Counted from the stretch's first letter, positions 35,974 through 44,411 are shown. The stretch: DNA of 64,000 bases from Nonomuraea montanisoli (GCF_013363975.1 NZ_JABWGN010000008.1:470680-534679), one strand, 5' to 3'. Program-made: numbers and translations. The notes: generated by a model from the letters alone, not told the origin.

Positions 35974-36123
35974 TCAGTGGCGCTTGGTGCGCAGCTTGTC
36001 CAGGAACCGGCGCGCCTTCTCCTGGTTGTGCGGATCGTTCGCCATCCGCTTGGCCTTCTCGATCGTCTGCTGACCCTGAGGGCTGCGCAGGTACCCGCGC
36101 AGCTTGTCCATGAGCGTAGCCAT
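35974..36123 (-). CDS. 49-residue basic helical protein, unknown function
   Basis: The ATG at 36121-36123 opens a 49-codon frame ending at TGA 35974-35976. The product (MATLMDKLRGYLRSPQ ... KARRFLDKLRTKRH) is strongly basic and almost wholly helix-forming, with two amphipathic helices around a NDPHNQ turn. AGGGGG lies upstream. Third codon positions are almost all G or C, as in neighbouring genes, so I regard it as real. It resembles short actinomycete proteins annotated only as hypothetical. The second methionine (MDKLRG) could be the true start. A DNA- or membrane-surface-binding role is possible but untested. Confidence 0.65.
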   Translation of the reverse strand: MATLMDKLRGYLRSPQGQQTIEKAKRMANDPHNQEKARRFLDKLRTKRH

Positions 36124-36167
36124 GCGCTACCCCCTACCCAGGACGAACGCCCGGAAGCGGCCCCGCC

Positions 36168-37268
36168 TCAGAGCGGGATCCACTCGGTGGAGGTGGTGAC
36201 CTCGTCGAGGATCGACGGGACCGGGTCCACGCCCAGTCCGGGCCCGGTGGGCACGTCCAGGTGGCCGTCGCTCAGCTCGAACGGCGCGGTGATGTCGGTG
36301 GCGTAGTAGCGGCGCGAGGCCGAGGTGTCGCCCGGCAGCGTGAAGCCGGGCAGGGCGGCCAGCGCCACGTTCGCGGCCCGGCCGAGCCCGGTCTCCAGCA
36401 TGCCGCCGCACCACACCGCGACGCCGTGGGCCCGGCACAGGTCGTGGATGCGCCGGGCCTCTAGGTAGCCGCCGATCCGGCCCGGCTTGATGTTGACGAT
36501 CGAGCAGGAGCCCAGCTCGATCGCCGCGGCGGCGTGCTCGGCCGACTCGATCGACTCGTCCAGGCAGATCGGGGTGCGCAGCCGCCGCGCCAGGCGGGCG
36601 TGCTGCACGAGGTCGTCGTTGGCCAGCGGCTGCTCGATCAGCAACAGGTCGAACGCGTCGAGCTGGGCCAGGCGGGGGGCGTCCACCAGCGTGTAGGCGG
36701 CGTTCGCGTCGACCTGGAGCAGCAGGTCGTCGCCGAAACGCTCGCGCACCGCGCGGACCGGCTCCACGTCCCAGCCGGGCTCGATCTTCAGCTTGATCCG
36801 CACGTACCCCTCGTCGAGGTAGCCCTCGACGGCGTCGAGCAGGCGCGGGACGGAGTCCATGATGCCGACCGACACGCCGCAGGGCACCCGGTCGCGCGCC
36901 GCGCCGAGGAAGCGGCCGAACGACTCGCCCGACGCGCGTAGCTGCGCGTCGAGCACGGCCGTCTCCAGGGCCGCCTTGGCCATGCGATGCCCCTTGACCG
37001 GCTCCAGGGCGCGGCCCACGGCGTGGACGTCCGGGGAGGACGGCAGCGCGGGCAGCAGGAAGCGCCGGATCACCTCGGCCGCGCCGTCCACGTACTCCGA
37101 GGAGTAGTGCGGCTCGGACATCGCCACGCACTCGCCCCAGCCCTCGGCGTCGGGCGTGACGACCCTGACCAGCAGCACGTCGCGGGCCGTTTCGGTGCCG
37201 AACGACGTGCGGAACGGCGCCACCAGCGGCATCGCGATCCGTCGCAGCTCAACTCCAGTGATCTTCAC
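36168..37268 (-). CDS. Enolase-superfamily enzyme (o-succinylbenzoate synthase / N-acylamino-acid racemase type)
   Basis: The 366-residue protein has the muconate-lactonizing-enzyme layout: capping domain and modified barrel. Catalytic pieces are visible in order: KLKIEPGWD (KxK), LQVDANAAYT, IEQPLAND, CLDESIES and NIKPGRIGG. These are the metal-ligand Asp/Glu/Asp and both lysines of the OSBS/NSAR group. It could serve menaquinone synthesis (MenC) or racemise N-succinylamino acids. No other men genes or acylase are nearby, so the choice stays open. The start is GTG 37266-37268 behind GGGAG. Confidence 0.82.
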   Translation of the reverse strand: MKITGVELRRIAMPLVAPFRTSFGTETARDVLLVRVVTPDAEGWGECVAMSEPHYSSEYVDGAAEVIRRFLLPALPSSPDVHAVGRALEPVKGHRMAKAALETAVLDAQLRASGESFGRFLGAARDRVPCGVSVGIMDSVPRLLDAVEGYLDEGYVRIKLKIEPGWDVEPVRAVRERFGDDLLLQVDANAAYTLVDAPRLAQLDAFDLLLIEQPLANDDLVQHARLARRLRTPICLDESIESAEHAAAAIELGSCSIVNIKPGRIGGYLEARRIHDLCRAHGVAVWCGGMLETGLGRAANVALAALPGFTLPGDTSASRRYYATDITAPFELSDGHLDVPTGPGLGVDPVPSILDEVTTSTEWIPL

Positions 37269-37386
37269 GCTGACTCCCTGCTCCGCGGGTGCTGGTCCTG
37301 GTCGAAGGGCACCCGGCACGCGGGGCCGCCCCGTCCTACGGTAGGCGGTGCGGCCGGGCGCCCGTCCGCCGCCCACGCCGTTCCCG

Positions 37387-37446
37387 CGCTACCGGACGCG
37401 CTACCGGACGCGCTACCGGACGCGCTACCGGACGCGCTACCGGACG
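37387..37446. repeat. Five perfect 12-bp tandem repeats at a stop codon
   Basis: CGCTACCGGACG is repeated five times without error from 37387 to 37446. The copy nearest the minus-strand gene at 37437 supplies its TAG stop, and each further copy supplies another in-frame TAG. The 12-bp length equals four codons. The array is far too short and spacerless to be CRISPR. Confidence 0.95.
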
Positions 37447-38000
37447 TGGGCGGGCTCTCCCGCGCAGGGGGCGATGCGGACGCGGCACGGCGCCTCCTGG
37501 CTGAGCCGTACCGAGTCGAGCAGGACCGTCACCACCGGCGTCGGGTAGCGGCCCGCCCGGAAGCGGGCGGCCAGGCAGGCGAGCACCGCGTCCACCTTCA
37601 CGTCGCCGTCGAGCGCGGCGCCGCCGTCGCGGCGGATCTCCATGACGCAGGGCGCGCGCTGCCCGGCCAGGGCCAGGCCCGCGACCGTCGCGCCCGCCAG
37701 CGCCCCCACGTCCTCGCTCGTCCAGCCGTAGTGCCACATGCCCGCCGCCACGACCACCGCGGCCGGGTCGCCGGGCGCGGTGAGCACCACGTCCACGCCG
37801 TCACGCAGCTCCCGGGCGATGGCCTCCGCGCCGCGGGCCATCCGGGTGCCGGTACGCAGCCCCGGCAGGCGCGGGACGACGCCGCCCGCCTCGAAGACGA
37901 GCTTGACGCCGGTGCGGAGCCGGCCCGGCCGGCCGTCGCGCCACCCGCAGATGACCATGTCCGCCGAGCCGTGCATGCCCGAGACGCCGATGCGCAGCAT
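37437..38000 (-). CDS. Conserved protein of unknown function
   Basis: The 187-residue soluble protein starts MLRIGVSGMHGSADMVICGW and contains alternating beta-alpha segments (AIARELRDGVDVVLTAPGDPAA, then a WHYGWTSEDVGALAG helix region). Codon third positions are almost all G/C, which supports real coding. I recognise no family or catalytic motif. It has three cysteines near the end and no signal peptide. Its stop codon lies in the 12-bp tandem array, 168 bp before the enolase-superfamily gene on the same strand. It is divergent from the channel gene at 38181. Confidence 0.55.
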   Translation of the reverse strand: MLRIGVSGMHGSADMVICGWRDGRPGRLRTGVKLVFEAGGVVPRLPGLRTGTRMARGAEAIARELRDGVDVVLTAPGDPAAVVVAAGMWHYGWTSEDVGALAGATVAGLALAGQRAPCVMEIRRDGGAALDGDVKVDAVLACLAARFRAGRYPTPVVTVLLDSVRLSQEAPCRVRIAPCAGEPAHVR

Positions 38001-38061
38001 GACCTGATCATTACCCTGCGCGATCGGCGATTACACACTGTGAGGCCGAGCTGGCTGTCGC

Positions 38062-38091
38062 TTGACCTGCGGAATCGATGTCCGATATGGC
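38062..38091 (+). promoter_or_regulatory. Candidate promoter of the channel gene
   Basis: TTGACC (38062-38067) and TATGGC (38086-38091) are separated by 18 bp. The implied leader is about 80 nt and ends with GGAGG before GTG 38181. Confidence 0.4.
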
Positions 38092-38180
38092 GGTGGGCGC
38101 ATGTCTGGTCGCGGAGAGTGCGTGAAATGTCCGGTCTTGGGTAGTGCCTTTGCTGCGTTGGATCCTCGAAGGAGGAAACC

Positions 38181-39191
38181 GTGGACATCAACTTCGGCCA
38201 AGGCCTGACGGACGTCTTCCGGCAGCTCGCGTTGTTCGTCCCCAGGCTGATCGCCTTCATCGTCATACTCGTCATCGGCTGGCTGATCGCCAAGGGGCTG
38301 GAGAAGGTCGCCGACAAGATTCTCGAGCGGGTGGGCTTCGACCGCGCGGTGCAGCGCAGCGGCATGGGGCGAGTGATGGAGCGCAGCCGCTACGACGCCA
38401 GCACCCTGGTCGCGAGAATCATCTTCTACGCGATCATTCTGGTCACGCTGCAGATCGCCTTCAGCGTGTTCGGGCCGAACCCGATCTCGGCGCTGCTGAC
38501 CGCTGTGGTGGGGTGGCTGCCCAGGGCGATCGTGGCGATCATCATCGTGGTGGTCGCCGGCGCCATCGCCGCCGCCGTCCGCGACCTCCTGAACGGCATG
38601 CTGGGCGGGCTCTCCTACGGCCGGTGGATCGCGACGGCCGCCGCCGTGTTCATCTGGGCGCTGGGCATCATCGCCGCGCTCAACCAGATCGGCGTCGCCA
38701 CCACGGTGACCACGCCGGTGCTCATCACCGTGCTCGCGACCATCGGCGCCATCCTCGCGATCGGCGTCGGCGGCGGCATGGTGCGGCCGATGCAGGACCG
38801 GTGGGACCGCTGGCTCGCCCGCATGGAGAGCCAGGCGCCGCAGGCCCGGGCGCAGGCCGAGGCGTACCAGCGCGGACGTGAGGACGCCCGGCGGATGGCC
38901 CCGGAGACCGAGGCCGCCAGGGCGCCCGAGACGGCCGGCGCGCCGCCGCGCGCCGAGCAGGCGGGCGAGCTGGGCGGCACCGCCCCGTCGGGGCAGAGCA
39001 TGCCTCCGTCCGGCCAGGCCATGCCTCCGGGCGAGTCCATGCCGTCCGGCCAGCCCATGCCTCCCGGCCAGCCGATGGACCCGGGCCGGCCCACCGGGCA
39101 GGGTCCGACCGGCCGGACCGGTGAGGACGGTCCGCGGACCGAGGGCGGCCCGAGAGGCGGCCTCGGCCCCGACCCCGGCCGCGACGTCTGA
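38181..39191 (+). CDS. Mechanosensitive-channel-like membrane protein (MscS-related, TM-helix-repeat type)
   Basis: The 336-residue protein has about five membrane segments in its first 200 residues. LFVPRLIAFIVILVIGWLIAKGL and GWLPRAIVAIIIVVVAGAIAAAVRDLL are two related TM-helix repeats typical of CmpX-like MscS relatives; such motifs sit in small channels gated by tension. Beyond residue 205 the protein is soluble, with a helical part rich in Ala/Gln/Arg and then a Pro/Met/Gly-rich tail (SMPPSGQAMPPGE repeats). The canonical MscS beta domain is missing. GGAGGAAACC precedes the GTG start. Confidence 0.75.
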   Translation: MDINFGQGLTDVFRQLALFVPRLIAFIVILVIGWLIAKGLEKVADKILERVGFDRAVQRSGMGRVMERSRYDASTLVARIIFYAIILVTLQIAFSVFGPNPISALLTAVVGWLPRAIVAIIIVVVAGAIAAAVRDLLNGMLGGLSYGRWIATAAAVFIWALGIIAALNQIGVATTVTTPVLITVLATIGAILAIGVGGGMVRPMQDRWDRWLARMESQAPQARAQAEAYQRGREDARRMAPETEAARAPETAGAPPRAEQAGELGGTAPSGQSMPPSGQAMPPGESMPSGQPMPPGQPMDPGRPTGQGPTGRTGEDGPRTEGGPRGGLGPDPGRDV

Positions 39192-39257
39192 CGCCGACTC
39201 CTCGCCCGGCCGCGACGTCCGACACTGGACTCCCGCCCCGGTTGCGACGTCCGACGC
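39172..39257 (+). repeat. Three ~32-bp repeats spanning a stop codon
   Basis: The end of the channel gene (CCCGGCCGCGACGTCTGACGC, with its TGA) is repeated at about 39204 and 39236 with one or two changes. The spacing is 31-32 bp. The PGRDV-stop sequence is thus copied into the 3' region. Confidence 0.7.
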
Positions 39258-39264
39258 GGGCTTT

Positions 39265-39303
39265 CCGGGCCTGGGTGCGCACGCATGGCGCGCCCGGGCC
39301 CGG
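39265..39303. terminator. Bidirectional hairpin terminator
   Basis: Positions 39265-39280 and 39288-39303 form a 16-bp stem with two G-T pairs and a 7-nt loop (ACGCATG). It separates the convergent genes ending at 39191 and 39315. Confidence 0.7.
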
Positions 39304-39314
39304 TGTCCGCGCGT

Positions 39315-39626
39315 TCAGGCGGGGGACTCGTCGGCCAGCAGCCCGAGCTCGTGGGTGAGCCAGCAGATGGCGGTCAGCCGGAGGGAGACGGCGTCCGGCT
39401 CGCCGCGGAAGGTCCAGCCGAGGTGCCGCAGCTCGTCGGCGAAGCCCAGGAGGTAGTCGCCGAGCGTCTCGCGGTCGAGGACGACCGTGTCGCGCAGCGC
39501 CGCGGCGTGCTGGTCCACCGCCGCCAGGAGGCCGGGCTCGCCCGCCATCCGTTCCAGCTGGGCGCGCCCCAGGGTGTCCATCAGCCACCGCAGGGGGGAC
39601 GCAGCCCATCCCTTCTCAAACAACAC
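39315..39626 (-). CDS. Small helical protein (DUF6401-like, uncertain)
   Basis: The product has up to 103 residues. It is all-helical with LLAAVDQHAAALRDTVVL and LGDYLLGFADELRHLGW. This resembles small actinomycete proteins sometimes listed as DUF6401, but I cannot confirm it. No signal peptide is present. The GTG at 39626 is used here; the ATG at 39581 (MDTLGRAQLERM) is an equally plausible start. The upstream region 39627-39690 is AT-rich for this genome and should hold the promoter. Confidence 0.5.
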   Translation of the reverse strand: MLFEKGWAASPLRWLMDTLGRAQLERMAGEPGLLAAVDQHAAALRDTVVLDRETLGDYLLGFADELRHLGWTFRGEPDAVSLRLTAICWLTHELGLLADESPA

Positions 39627-39695
39627 CCAAACAACCTTAAAGATGATTTATCCGGCATGGTTGCATAGAACCGTACATCAGGCAGTCCAGCGCCG

Positions 39696-40775
39696 TCAGC
39701 GGTCCAGCACCCACAGCGCCCCCGCGTCCAGCGGCGCCGCCCCGTCCGCCGCGCACACCACCACGTCCGCCACCCGCGCCCCGAACAGCTCCGGCACGTA
39801 GATCGCCGGCTCCACGCACAGCGTCATCCCCGCCTCCAGGAGCGTGTCGTCGCCCGCCCGCAGCCACGGCCCCTCCTGGTGGCTCAGGCCGACCCCCCTC
39901 CCGGCGTGCGGGGCGGCGAACCGGCCGTAGCCGCTGCCGTCGATCACCTCGCGCGCGGCCGCGGCCACCTCCGAGGCCGCCGCACCCGGCCGTACCGCCC
40001 GCCGGGCCGCGGCGTGCGCGGCGAGCACCACCGAGTACATCGCCTCGAAGTCGTCCGGCGGCTCCGCCACCGCGCAGACCCGCGCCACCTCCGCGCAGTA
40101 CCCGTCCCACCGCCCGCACAGCGACACGTGCAGCGCGTCACCCGGGTTGATCACCCGGTCGCCGGGCGGGTGCGACGGCCGGGCGGTGTGCTCGCCCGCC
40201 GCCACCACCACCGACAGGACCTCCTCGCAGCCCGACTCCAGCAGCATCCCGGCCAGCCGCCGCGCCATCGCCCGCTCGGTCGCGCCGAACCAGGCCAGCT
40301 CCCGAGCCCCGGCCAGCACCGCCGCGGCCGCCTGGGCCGCCCGCGCCACCGCCTCGACCTCGTCCGGCTCCTTGCGCAGCCGCAGCGGGGCCAGCACGGC
40401 CGCCGCCGGCACCAGCTCGGCCTCCAGCGACAGGCCGAACAACTCGCGCACCCGCATCTCCGGGTCCACCCCGACCCGCCGCGCCCCGGCCGGGACGAGC
40501 AGGTCCGGCTCGCCCGTCTCCTCGCACACCCCCGGCGTGACGACGAGGAACCCGCCGCCCGAGCCGCCGAGGAAGCGGAAGTCGGGCGACGGGCGCAGCA
40601 CCAGCGCGTCCACCTCCGCGGCGGCCATGGCGGCCCGCACGGCCGCCAGCCGCCCGCCCCCTTCAGGGGCGCCCGCGACCGCCGGCGACCCCCCGCCCCC
40701 TTCCGGGGCGCCCGCGACCGCCGGCGACCTCCCGTCCCCGGCCCCGGGCCGGGTGCGCCCCCCGCCGGTCGTCAC
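39696..40775 (-). CDS. M24 pita-bread-fold protein with most metal ligands replaced (pseudo-prolidase)
   Basis: The 359-residue protein has an N-terminal creatinase-like part (about 43-130) and an M24 domain (about 135-355). Of the five prolidase metal ligands only one is kept: the Asp of the DLG motif is S218 (HVSLCGR), the second Asp is E229 (YCAEVAR), the GHG His is R293 (GRGVGLS), E322 is retained (VEPAIY), and the last Glu is A336 (ARVADV). It cannot be an ordinary dinuclear peptidase; a metal-free hydrolase like creatinase or a binding protein is possible. Its GTG overlaps the ATPase stop by 4 bp (GTGA), so it belongs to the peptide-transporter operon. Residues 17-41 are a 13-residue tandem duplication. 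Confidence 0.75.
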   Translation of the reverse strand: MTTGGGRTRPGAGDGRSPAVAGAPEGGGGSPAVAGAPEGGGRLAAVRAAMAAAEVDALVLRPSPDFRFLGGSGGGFLVVTPGVCEETGEPDLLVPAGARRVGVDPEMRVRELFGLSLEAELVPAAAVLAPLRLRKEPDEVEAVARAAQAAAAVLAGARELAWFGATERAMARRLAGMLLESGCEEVLSVVVAAGEHTARPSHPPGDRVINPGDALHVSLCGRWDGYCAEVARVCAVAEPPDDFEAMYSVVLAAHAAARRAVRPGAAASEVAAAAREVIDGSGYGRFAAPHAGRGVGLSHQEGPWLRAGDDTLLEAGMTLCVEPAIYVPELFGARVADVVVCAADGAAPLDAGALWVLDR

Positions 40776-41677
40776 GCGGGCTCGTGCAGCCAGCAGGCCA
40801 CCGGCCCCGGCTCGGGCTCCTTCACCCGGCACACGTCCATCGCGAACGGGCAGCGCGGATGGAACCGGCACCCCTCCGGCGGCGCCGCCGGGTCCGGAAC
40901 GTCCCCGGTCAGCTCCTCCGGGAGCACGCCCATGCCGTCGGGCTTGGGGATCGCCCGCAGCAGCGCCTGCGTGTACGGGTGGCGCGGGTTGTCCCACACC
41001 TCGGCCGTGTCGCCGATCTCGACGATCCGGCCCAGGTACATCACGGCGATCCGGTCGGCGATCAGCCGCACCACCGACAGGTCGTGGCTGATGAACAGCA
41101 GCCCCGCGCCCGAGTCCACCGCCAGGTCCCGCATCAGCGTGGCGACCTGCGCCTGCGCCGAGGCGTCCAGCGCCGAGATCGGCTCGTCGCCGATCAGCAT
41201 CCGCGGCCGGGCCGCCAGCGCCCGCGCGATCGCGATCCGCTGCCGCTGCCCGCCCGAGAACTCGTGCGGGTGCCGCCCGGCGAACTCGCGCGGCAGCCCC
41301 ACCCGTTCCAGCAGGTCGGCCGGGTCCGTCTCGCCGTCGCGCGCGGTCCGCAGGCCGTCGGCGATCTGGTCGCCGACGCGCCGGCGCGGGTTCAGCGACG
41401 CGTACGGGTCCTGGAACACCATCTGGACGCCCGTCAGCGTGCGGCGGCGCAGCCCCAGCGGCGTGACCGGCACGCCCTCGAAGGTGATCGACCCCTCGGT
41501 GACCGGGTTCAGCCCGCACACCGCGCGGGCCAGCGTCGACTTGCCGCACCCCGACTCGCCGACCAGCCCGACGACCTCGCCGGGCCGTACCGTGAGGCTG
41601 GCCCCCGCCACCGCCCGCACCACCGGACGCCCGGGGGAGCGGTGCTCGACCACCAGATCCTTGATTTCCAGCGTCAT
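40772..41677 (-). CDS. Opp/Dpp-type ABC transporter ATPase, second subunit (OppF/DppF)
   Basis: The 301-residue ATPase has Walker A (GESGCGKST), Q-loop, signature (FSGGQRQRIA), Walker B (MLIGDEP) and switch His (FISHDLS). A C-terminal oligopeptide-transporter extension follows (PEGCRFHPRCPFAMDVC) with the cysteines that bind an Fe-S cluster in relatives. It powers import together with the upstream ATPase. Its ATG overlaps the preceding stop by 4 bp (ATGA), and its own stop overlaps the next gene. Confidence 0.93.
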   Translation of the reverse strand: MTLEIKDLVVEHRSPGRPVVRAVAGASLTVRPGEVVGLVGESGCGKSTLARAVCGLNPVTEGSITFEGVPVTPLGLRRRTLTGVQMVFQDPYASLNPRRRVGDQIADGLRTARDGETDPADLLERVGLPREFAGRHPHEFSGGQRQRIAIARALAARPRMLIGDEPISALDASAQAQVATLMRDLAVDSGAGLLFISHDLSVVRLIADRIAVMYLGRIVEIGDTAEVWDNPRHPYTQALLRAIPKPDGMGVLPEELTGDVPDPAAPPEGCRFHPRCPFAMDVCRVKEPEPGPVACWLHEPA

Positions 41678-42444
41678 GCGGTCTCCCCAGGCAGCGAGTC
41701 CAGCAGCGAGCGGGTGTAGGCGTGCGACGGCTCCCGCAGCACCTTGCCGCGCGGCCCCGTCTCCACGACGAGCCCGTCCTTCATCACGCTCACCTCGTCG
41801 GCGATCGCCGACATGACCCCGAGGTCATGGGTGACCAGCAGCACCGCGAGCCCCAGCTCGTCGCACAGCCCGCGCAGCAGCCGCAGCACGCCGGCCTGCA
41901 CGGTCACGTCGAGCGCGGTCGTCGGCTCGTCGGCGATGAGCACCCGCGGCGAGCAGGCCAGCGCGATCGCGATCGCGATGCGCTGGCGCATGCCGCCCGA
42001 GAACTGGTGCGGGAAGCGGCCGTAGGCCTCCTCGGCGCCCGGGATGCGGACCTTGCCGAGCAGCTCCACCGCCCGGGCCCGCGCCTCCCGCTTGTCCAGC
42101 TTGAGGTGGTGCCGCATGTGCTCGGTGAGCTGCCTGCCCACCGACAGCATGGGGTGCAGGCTCGTGGCCGGGTCCTGGAAGACCATGGCCACCTCGCCGC
42201 CGCGCACCTTGTTCAGCTCCCGGGGCGGCAGCGTCAGCAGGTCGCGCTCGCCGAGCGCGATGCGGCCCGTGGCCCGCGCGCCGTGCGGCAGCAGACCCAG
42301 CACGGCCAGGCCGGTCATGGTCTTGCCGGACCCGCTCTCGCCGGCCAGGCCGTGGACCCGGCCCTCCTGGAGCGACAGGTCCACGCCGCGCAGGATCTCC
42401 CTGCCGCCGATCGTGACCTTCAGATCCGTGATGTCGAGGGTCAC
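41674..42444 (-). CDS. Opp/Dpp-type ABC transporter ATPase, first subunit (OppD/DppD)
   Basis: The 256-residue ATPase has Walker A GESGSGKT, signature QFSGGMRQRIA, Walker B VLIADEP and switch THDLGV. It ends soon after the ATPase core (PGETA) and lacks the cysteine-bearing C-terminal extension found in most OppD proteins, so it is shorter than the usual 320 residues. The start is the GTG at 42442-42444, which overlaps the permease stop by 4 bp. Confidence 0.92.
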   Translation of the reverse strand: MTLDITDLKVTIGGREILRGVDLSLQEGRVHGLAGESGSGKTMTGLAVLGLLPHGARATGRIALGERDLLTLPPRELNKVRGGEVAMVFQDPATSLHPMLSVGRQLTEHMRHHLKLDKREARARAVELLGKVRIPGAEEAYGRFPHQFSGGMRQRIAIAIALACSPRVLIADEPTTALDVTVQAGVLRLLRGLCDELGLAVLLVTHDLGVMSAIADEVSVMKDGLVVETGPRGKVLREPSHAYTRSLLDSLPGETA

Positions 42445-43316
42445 AGCGCACGCTCCTTGATGGCGCGGGCCGTCCGCGGGTCGAGGGCGTCGCGCAGGGT
42501 GTCGCCGAGGAAGTTGAACGCGAGCACCACCGTCAGGATCGCCAGGCCCGGGAACGTCGCGACCCACCAGCTGTCGAACACCTCGACGCCGCCCGCCACC
42601 ATGGCGCCCCACTCGGGCGACGGCGGCTTGGCGCCCAGGCCGAGGAAGGACAGGCCTGACAGCAGCAGCAGCGCGGTGCCGATGTCCAGCGTCGCCAGCA
42701 CCAGGACCGGGCCGGTGACGTTCGGCAGCACGTCCACGCGCAGCGAGCGCCAGGCCGAGAAGCCCAGCAGCCGCCCGCTCAGCACGAACTCCCGCTCCCG
42801 CACCCCCAGCACCAGGCCGCGGGTGACGCGGGCGTAGGCCGGCCAGGCGACCACCAGCACGGCCAGCACCGCGTTGACCAGGCTCGCGCCCAGCGCCGCG
42901 GCCACCACCATGGCCAGGATGACCGTGGGGAAGGCGAACACCAGGTCCGCCACCCGCATGATCGTCTCGTCGGCCCACCGGCCGAAGTAGCCGGCGCACG
43001 CGCCGAGCAGGCCGCCGATCAGCACTGACAGCACCACCAGCAGCAGCGTCAGCGGGATCGACACCCGCGCGCCGTACAGGACGCGGCTGAGGATGTCGCG
43101 GCCGAGCTGGTCGGTGCCGAACCAGTGCCCGGGACCGGGCGGGGCCAGGCGCGGCAGCTCCTGCGCGAGCGGGTCGTGCGGCGCCAGCAGCGGCGCCGCG
43201 AGCGCGACGACCAGCCAGGCCAGCGCGACCACGCCGCCCACGACGGCCAGCGGCTGCCGCCACGCCTCGGGCAGCCGCCCGAGCAGGCCCTTGCGGGCCA
43301 GGGGATCGCGTTTCAC
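42441..43316 (-). CDS. Opp/Dpp-type ABC transporter permease (OppC/DppC)
   Basis: The 291-residue protein has six membrane segments. The N-terminal segment is followed by HWFGTDQLGRDILSRVLYGAR, the hallmark of the C-type permeases, and the EAA loop reads SGRLLGFSAWRSLRVDVLPN. It forms the channel with the upstream B-type permease. The GTG start overlaps the preceding stop by 4 bp. Confidence 0.93.
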   Translation of the reverse strand: MKRDPLARKGLLGRLPEAWRQPLAVVGGVVALAWLVVALAAPLLAPHDPLAQELPRLAPPGPGHWFGTDQLGRDILSRVLYGARVSIPLTLLLVVLSVLIGGLLGACAGYFGRWADETIMRVADLVFAFPTVILAMVVAAALGASLVNAVLAVLVVAWPAYARVTRGLVLGVREREFVLSGRLLGFSAWRSLRVDVLPNVTGPVLVLATLDIGTALLLLSGLSFLGLGAKPPSPEWGAMVAGGVEVFDSWWVATFPGLAILTVVLAFNFLGDTLRDALDPRTARAIKERAL

Positions 43317-44401
43317 TGGAGCCTCACACGCGGGTCGATGACGCCGTACAGCACGTCCACGATCAGGTTGATGACGAGGTAGACCACGCCCACGACCAGG
43401 CCGACGCCCATGACGGCGGGCAGGTCGAGGGTGGTGGCGCTCTTGTAGGCGTACTGCCCGACGCCCGGCCAGGCGAAGATCGCCTCGACCAGCACGGTGC
43501 CGGACAGCAGGCTGCCGAACGCCAGGCCCGCCACCGTGATGACCGGCACCAGCGCCGAGCGCAGCACGTAGCGGAACAGGATCACCCGGCCGGGCAGGCC
43601 CTTGGCCCGGGCCGCCCGCACGTAGTCCTGCCCGAGCACCTCCAGCACCGCCGAGCGGGTGAACCGCGTCAGCAGGCCGATCGTGTAGAGCGCCAGCACC
43701 AGCGCCGGGGTGATCAGGTGACCGACGGCGGAGACGAAGACGTCCCACTGACCGGCGATCAGCGCGTCCACCGTCTGCAGCCCGGTCACCGCCGGCGCCT
43801 CGCCGAGCGCCGGGTCCACCCGGCCGCTGCCGGGCGTGATCTGCAGCCGGTAGAAGAACACGTAGAACGCCACCAGCGCCAGCCAGAACGTCGGCACCGA
43901 GATGCCGATCAGGCTCAGCACGCGCAGCACGTGGTCCGGAAGCCGGTCGCGGCGCAGCGCGGCGACCACGCCGAAGGCCACGCCCAGCACCAGCGAGACG
44001 GCGATCGCCGCGCCCGCCAGCTCCAGCGTCGCCGGCACGAACTGCGCCAGGTCCTCGGCGACCGGCCGGTGGCTCTGCTGGCTGACGCCGAAGTCGCCCT
44101 GGACGAGGCCGCGCAGGTGCAGCGCATACTGCTCCCACAGCGGCTTGTCCAGGCCGTGCTCGGCGCGCCACTGCGCCACGATGGCCGGGTCGCCGAGCGC
44201 CCGCTGGCCGAGGTTGGCGGTGACCGGGTCGCCCGGCACCAGGTTCGTCAGGACGAACGTCACCAGTGTGATGCCCCAGGCCAGCAGCACGGCGGTCAGG
44301 ATCCGCCGGAAGAGGAACCGGGCGAGCGGGTGCGCGCCCCGCCCGCGCCGGACCCGGGGCGCGGCGTCCGCGGCCTCCTTGGCGGACGTCATGGCCGACA
44401 C
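43313..44401 (-). CDS. Opp/Dpp-type ABC transporter permease (OppB/DppB)
   Basis: The 362-residue protein has the B-type permease N-terminus (FLFRRILTAVLLAWGITLVTF, LVPGDPV) and the EAA loop (YVRAARAKGLPGRVILFRYVLR). Six membrane segments are visible. About 25 polar residues precede the first segment. The GTG at 44401 has GAGG eight bases upstream; an ATG three codons later is possible. It lies 10 bp after the binding-protein stop. Confidence 0.93.
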   Translation of the reverse strand: MSAMTSAKEAADAAPRVRRGRGAHPLARFLFRRILTAVLLAWGITLVTFVLTNLVPGDPVTANLGQRALGDPAIVAQWRAEHGLDKPLWEQYALHLRGLVQGDFGVSQQSHRPVAEDLAQFVPATLELAGAAIAVSLVLGVAFGVVAALRRDRLPDHVLRVLSLIGISVPTFWLALVAFYVFFYRLQITPGSGRVDPALGEAPAVTGLQTVDALIAGQWDVFVSAVGHLITPALVLALYTIGLLTRFTRSAVLEVLGQDYVRAARAKGLPGRVILFRYVLRSALVPVITVAGLAFGSLLSGTVLVEAIFAWPGVGQYAYKSATTLDLPAVMGVGLVVGVVYLVINLIVDVLYGVIDPRVRLQ

Positions 44402-44411
44402 GTCACGAGCC

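Noticed and set aside
37387..37446. CRISPR array
   Set aside because: Units are 12 bp with no spacers, and no cas gene is present anywhere in the window. The same reasoning applies to the 14-, 15-, 22- and 30-bp arrays.
40776..41549. N-terminal extension of the M24 frame to 41549
   Set aside because: It overlaps the ATPase gene in another frame. The GTGA junction at 40772-40775 matches the 4-bp overlaps of the rest of the operon.
41674..43263. 529-codon ATPase frame
   Set aside because: The first 273 codons are a phantom frame over the permease gene. The true start is GTG 42444 overlapping the permease stop.
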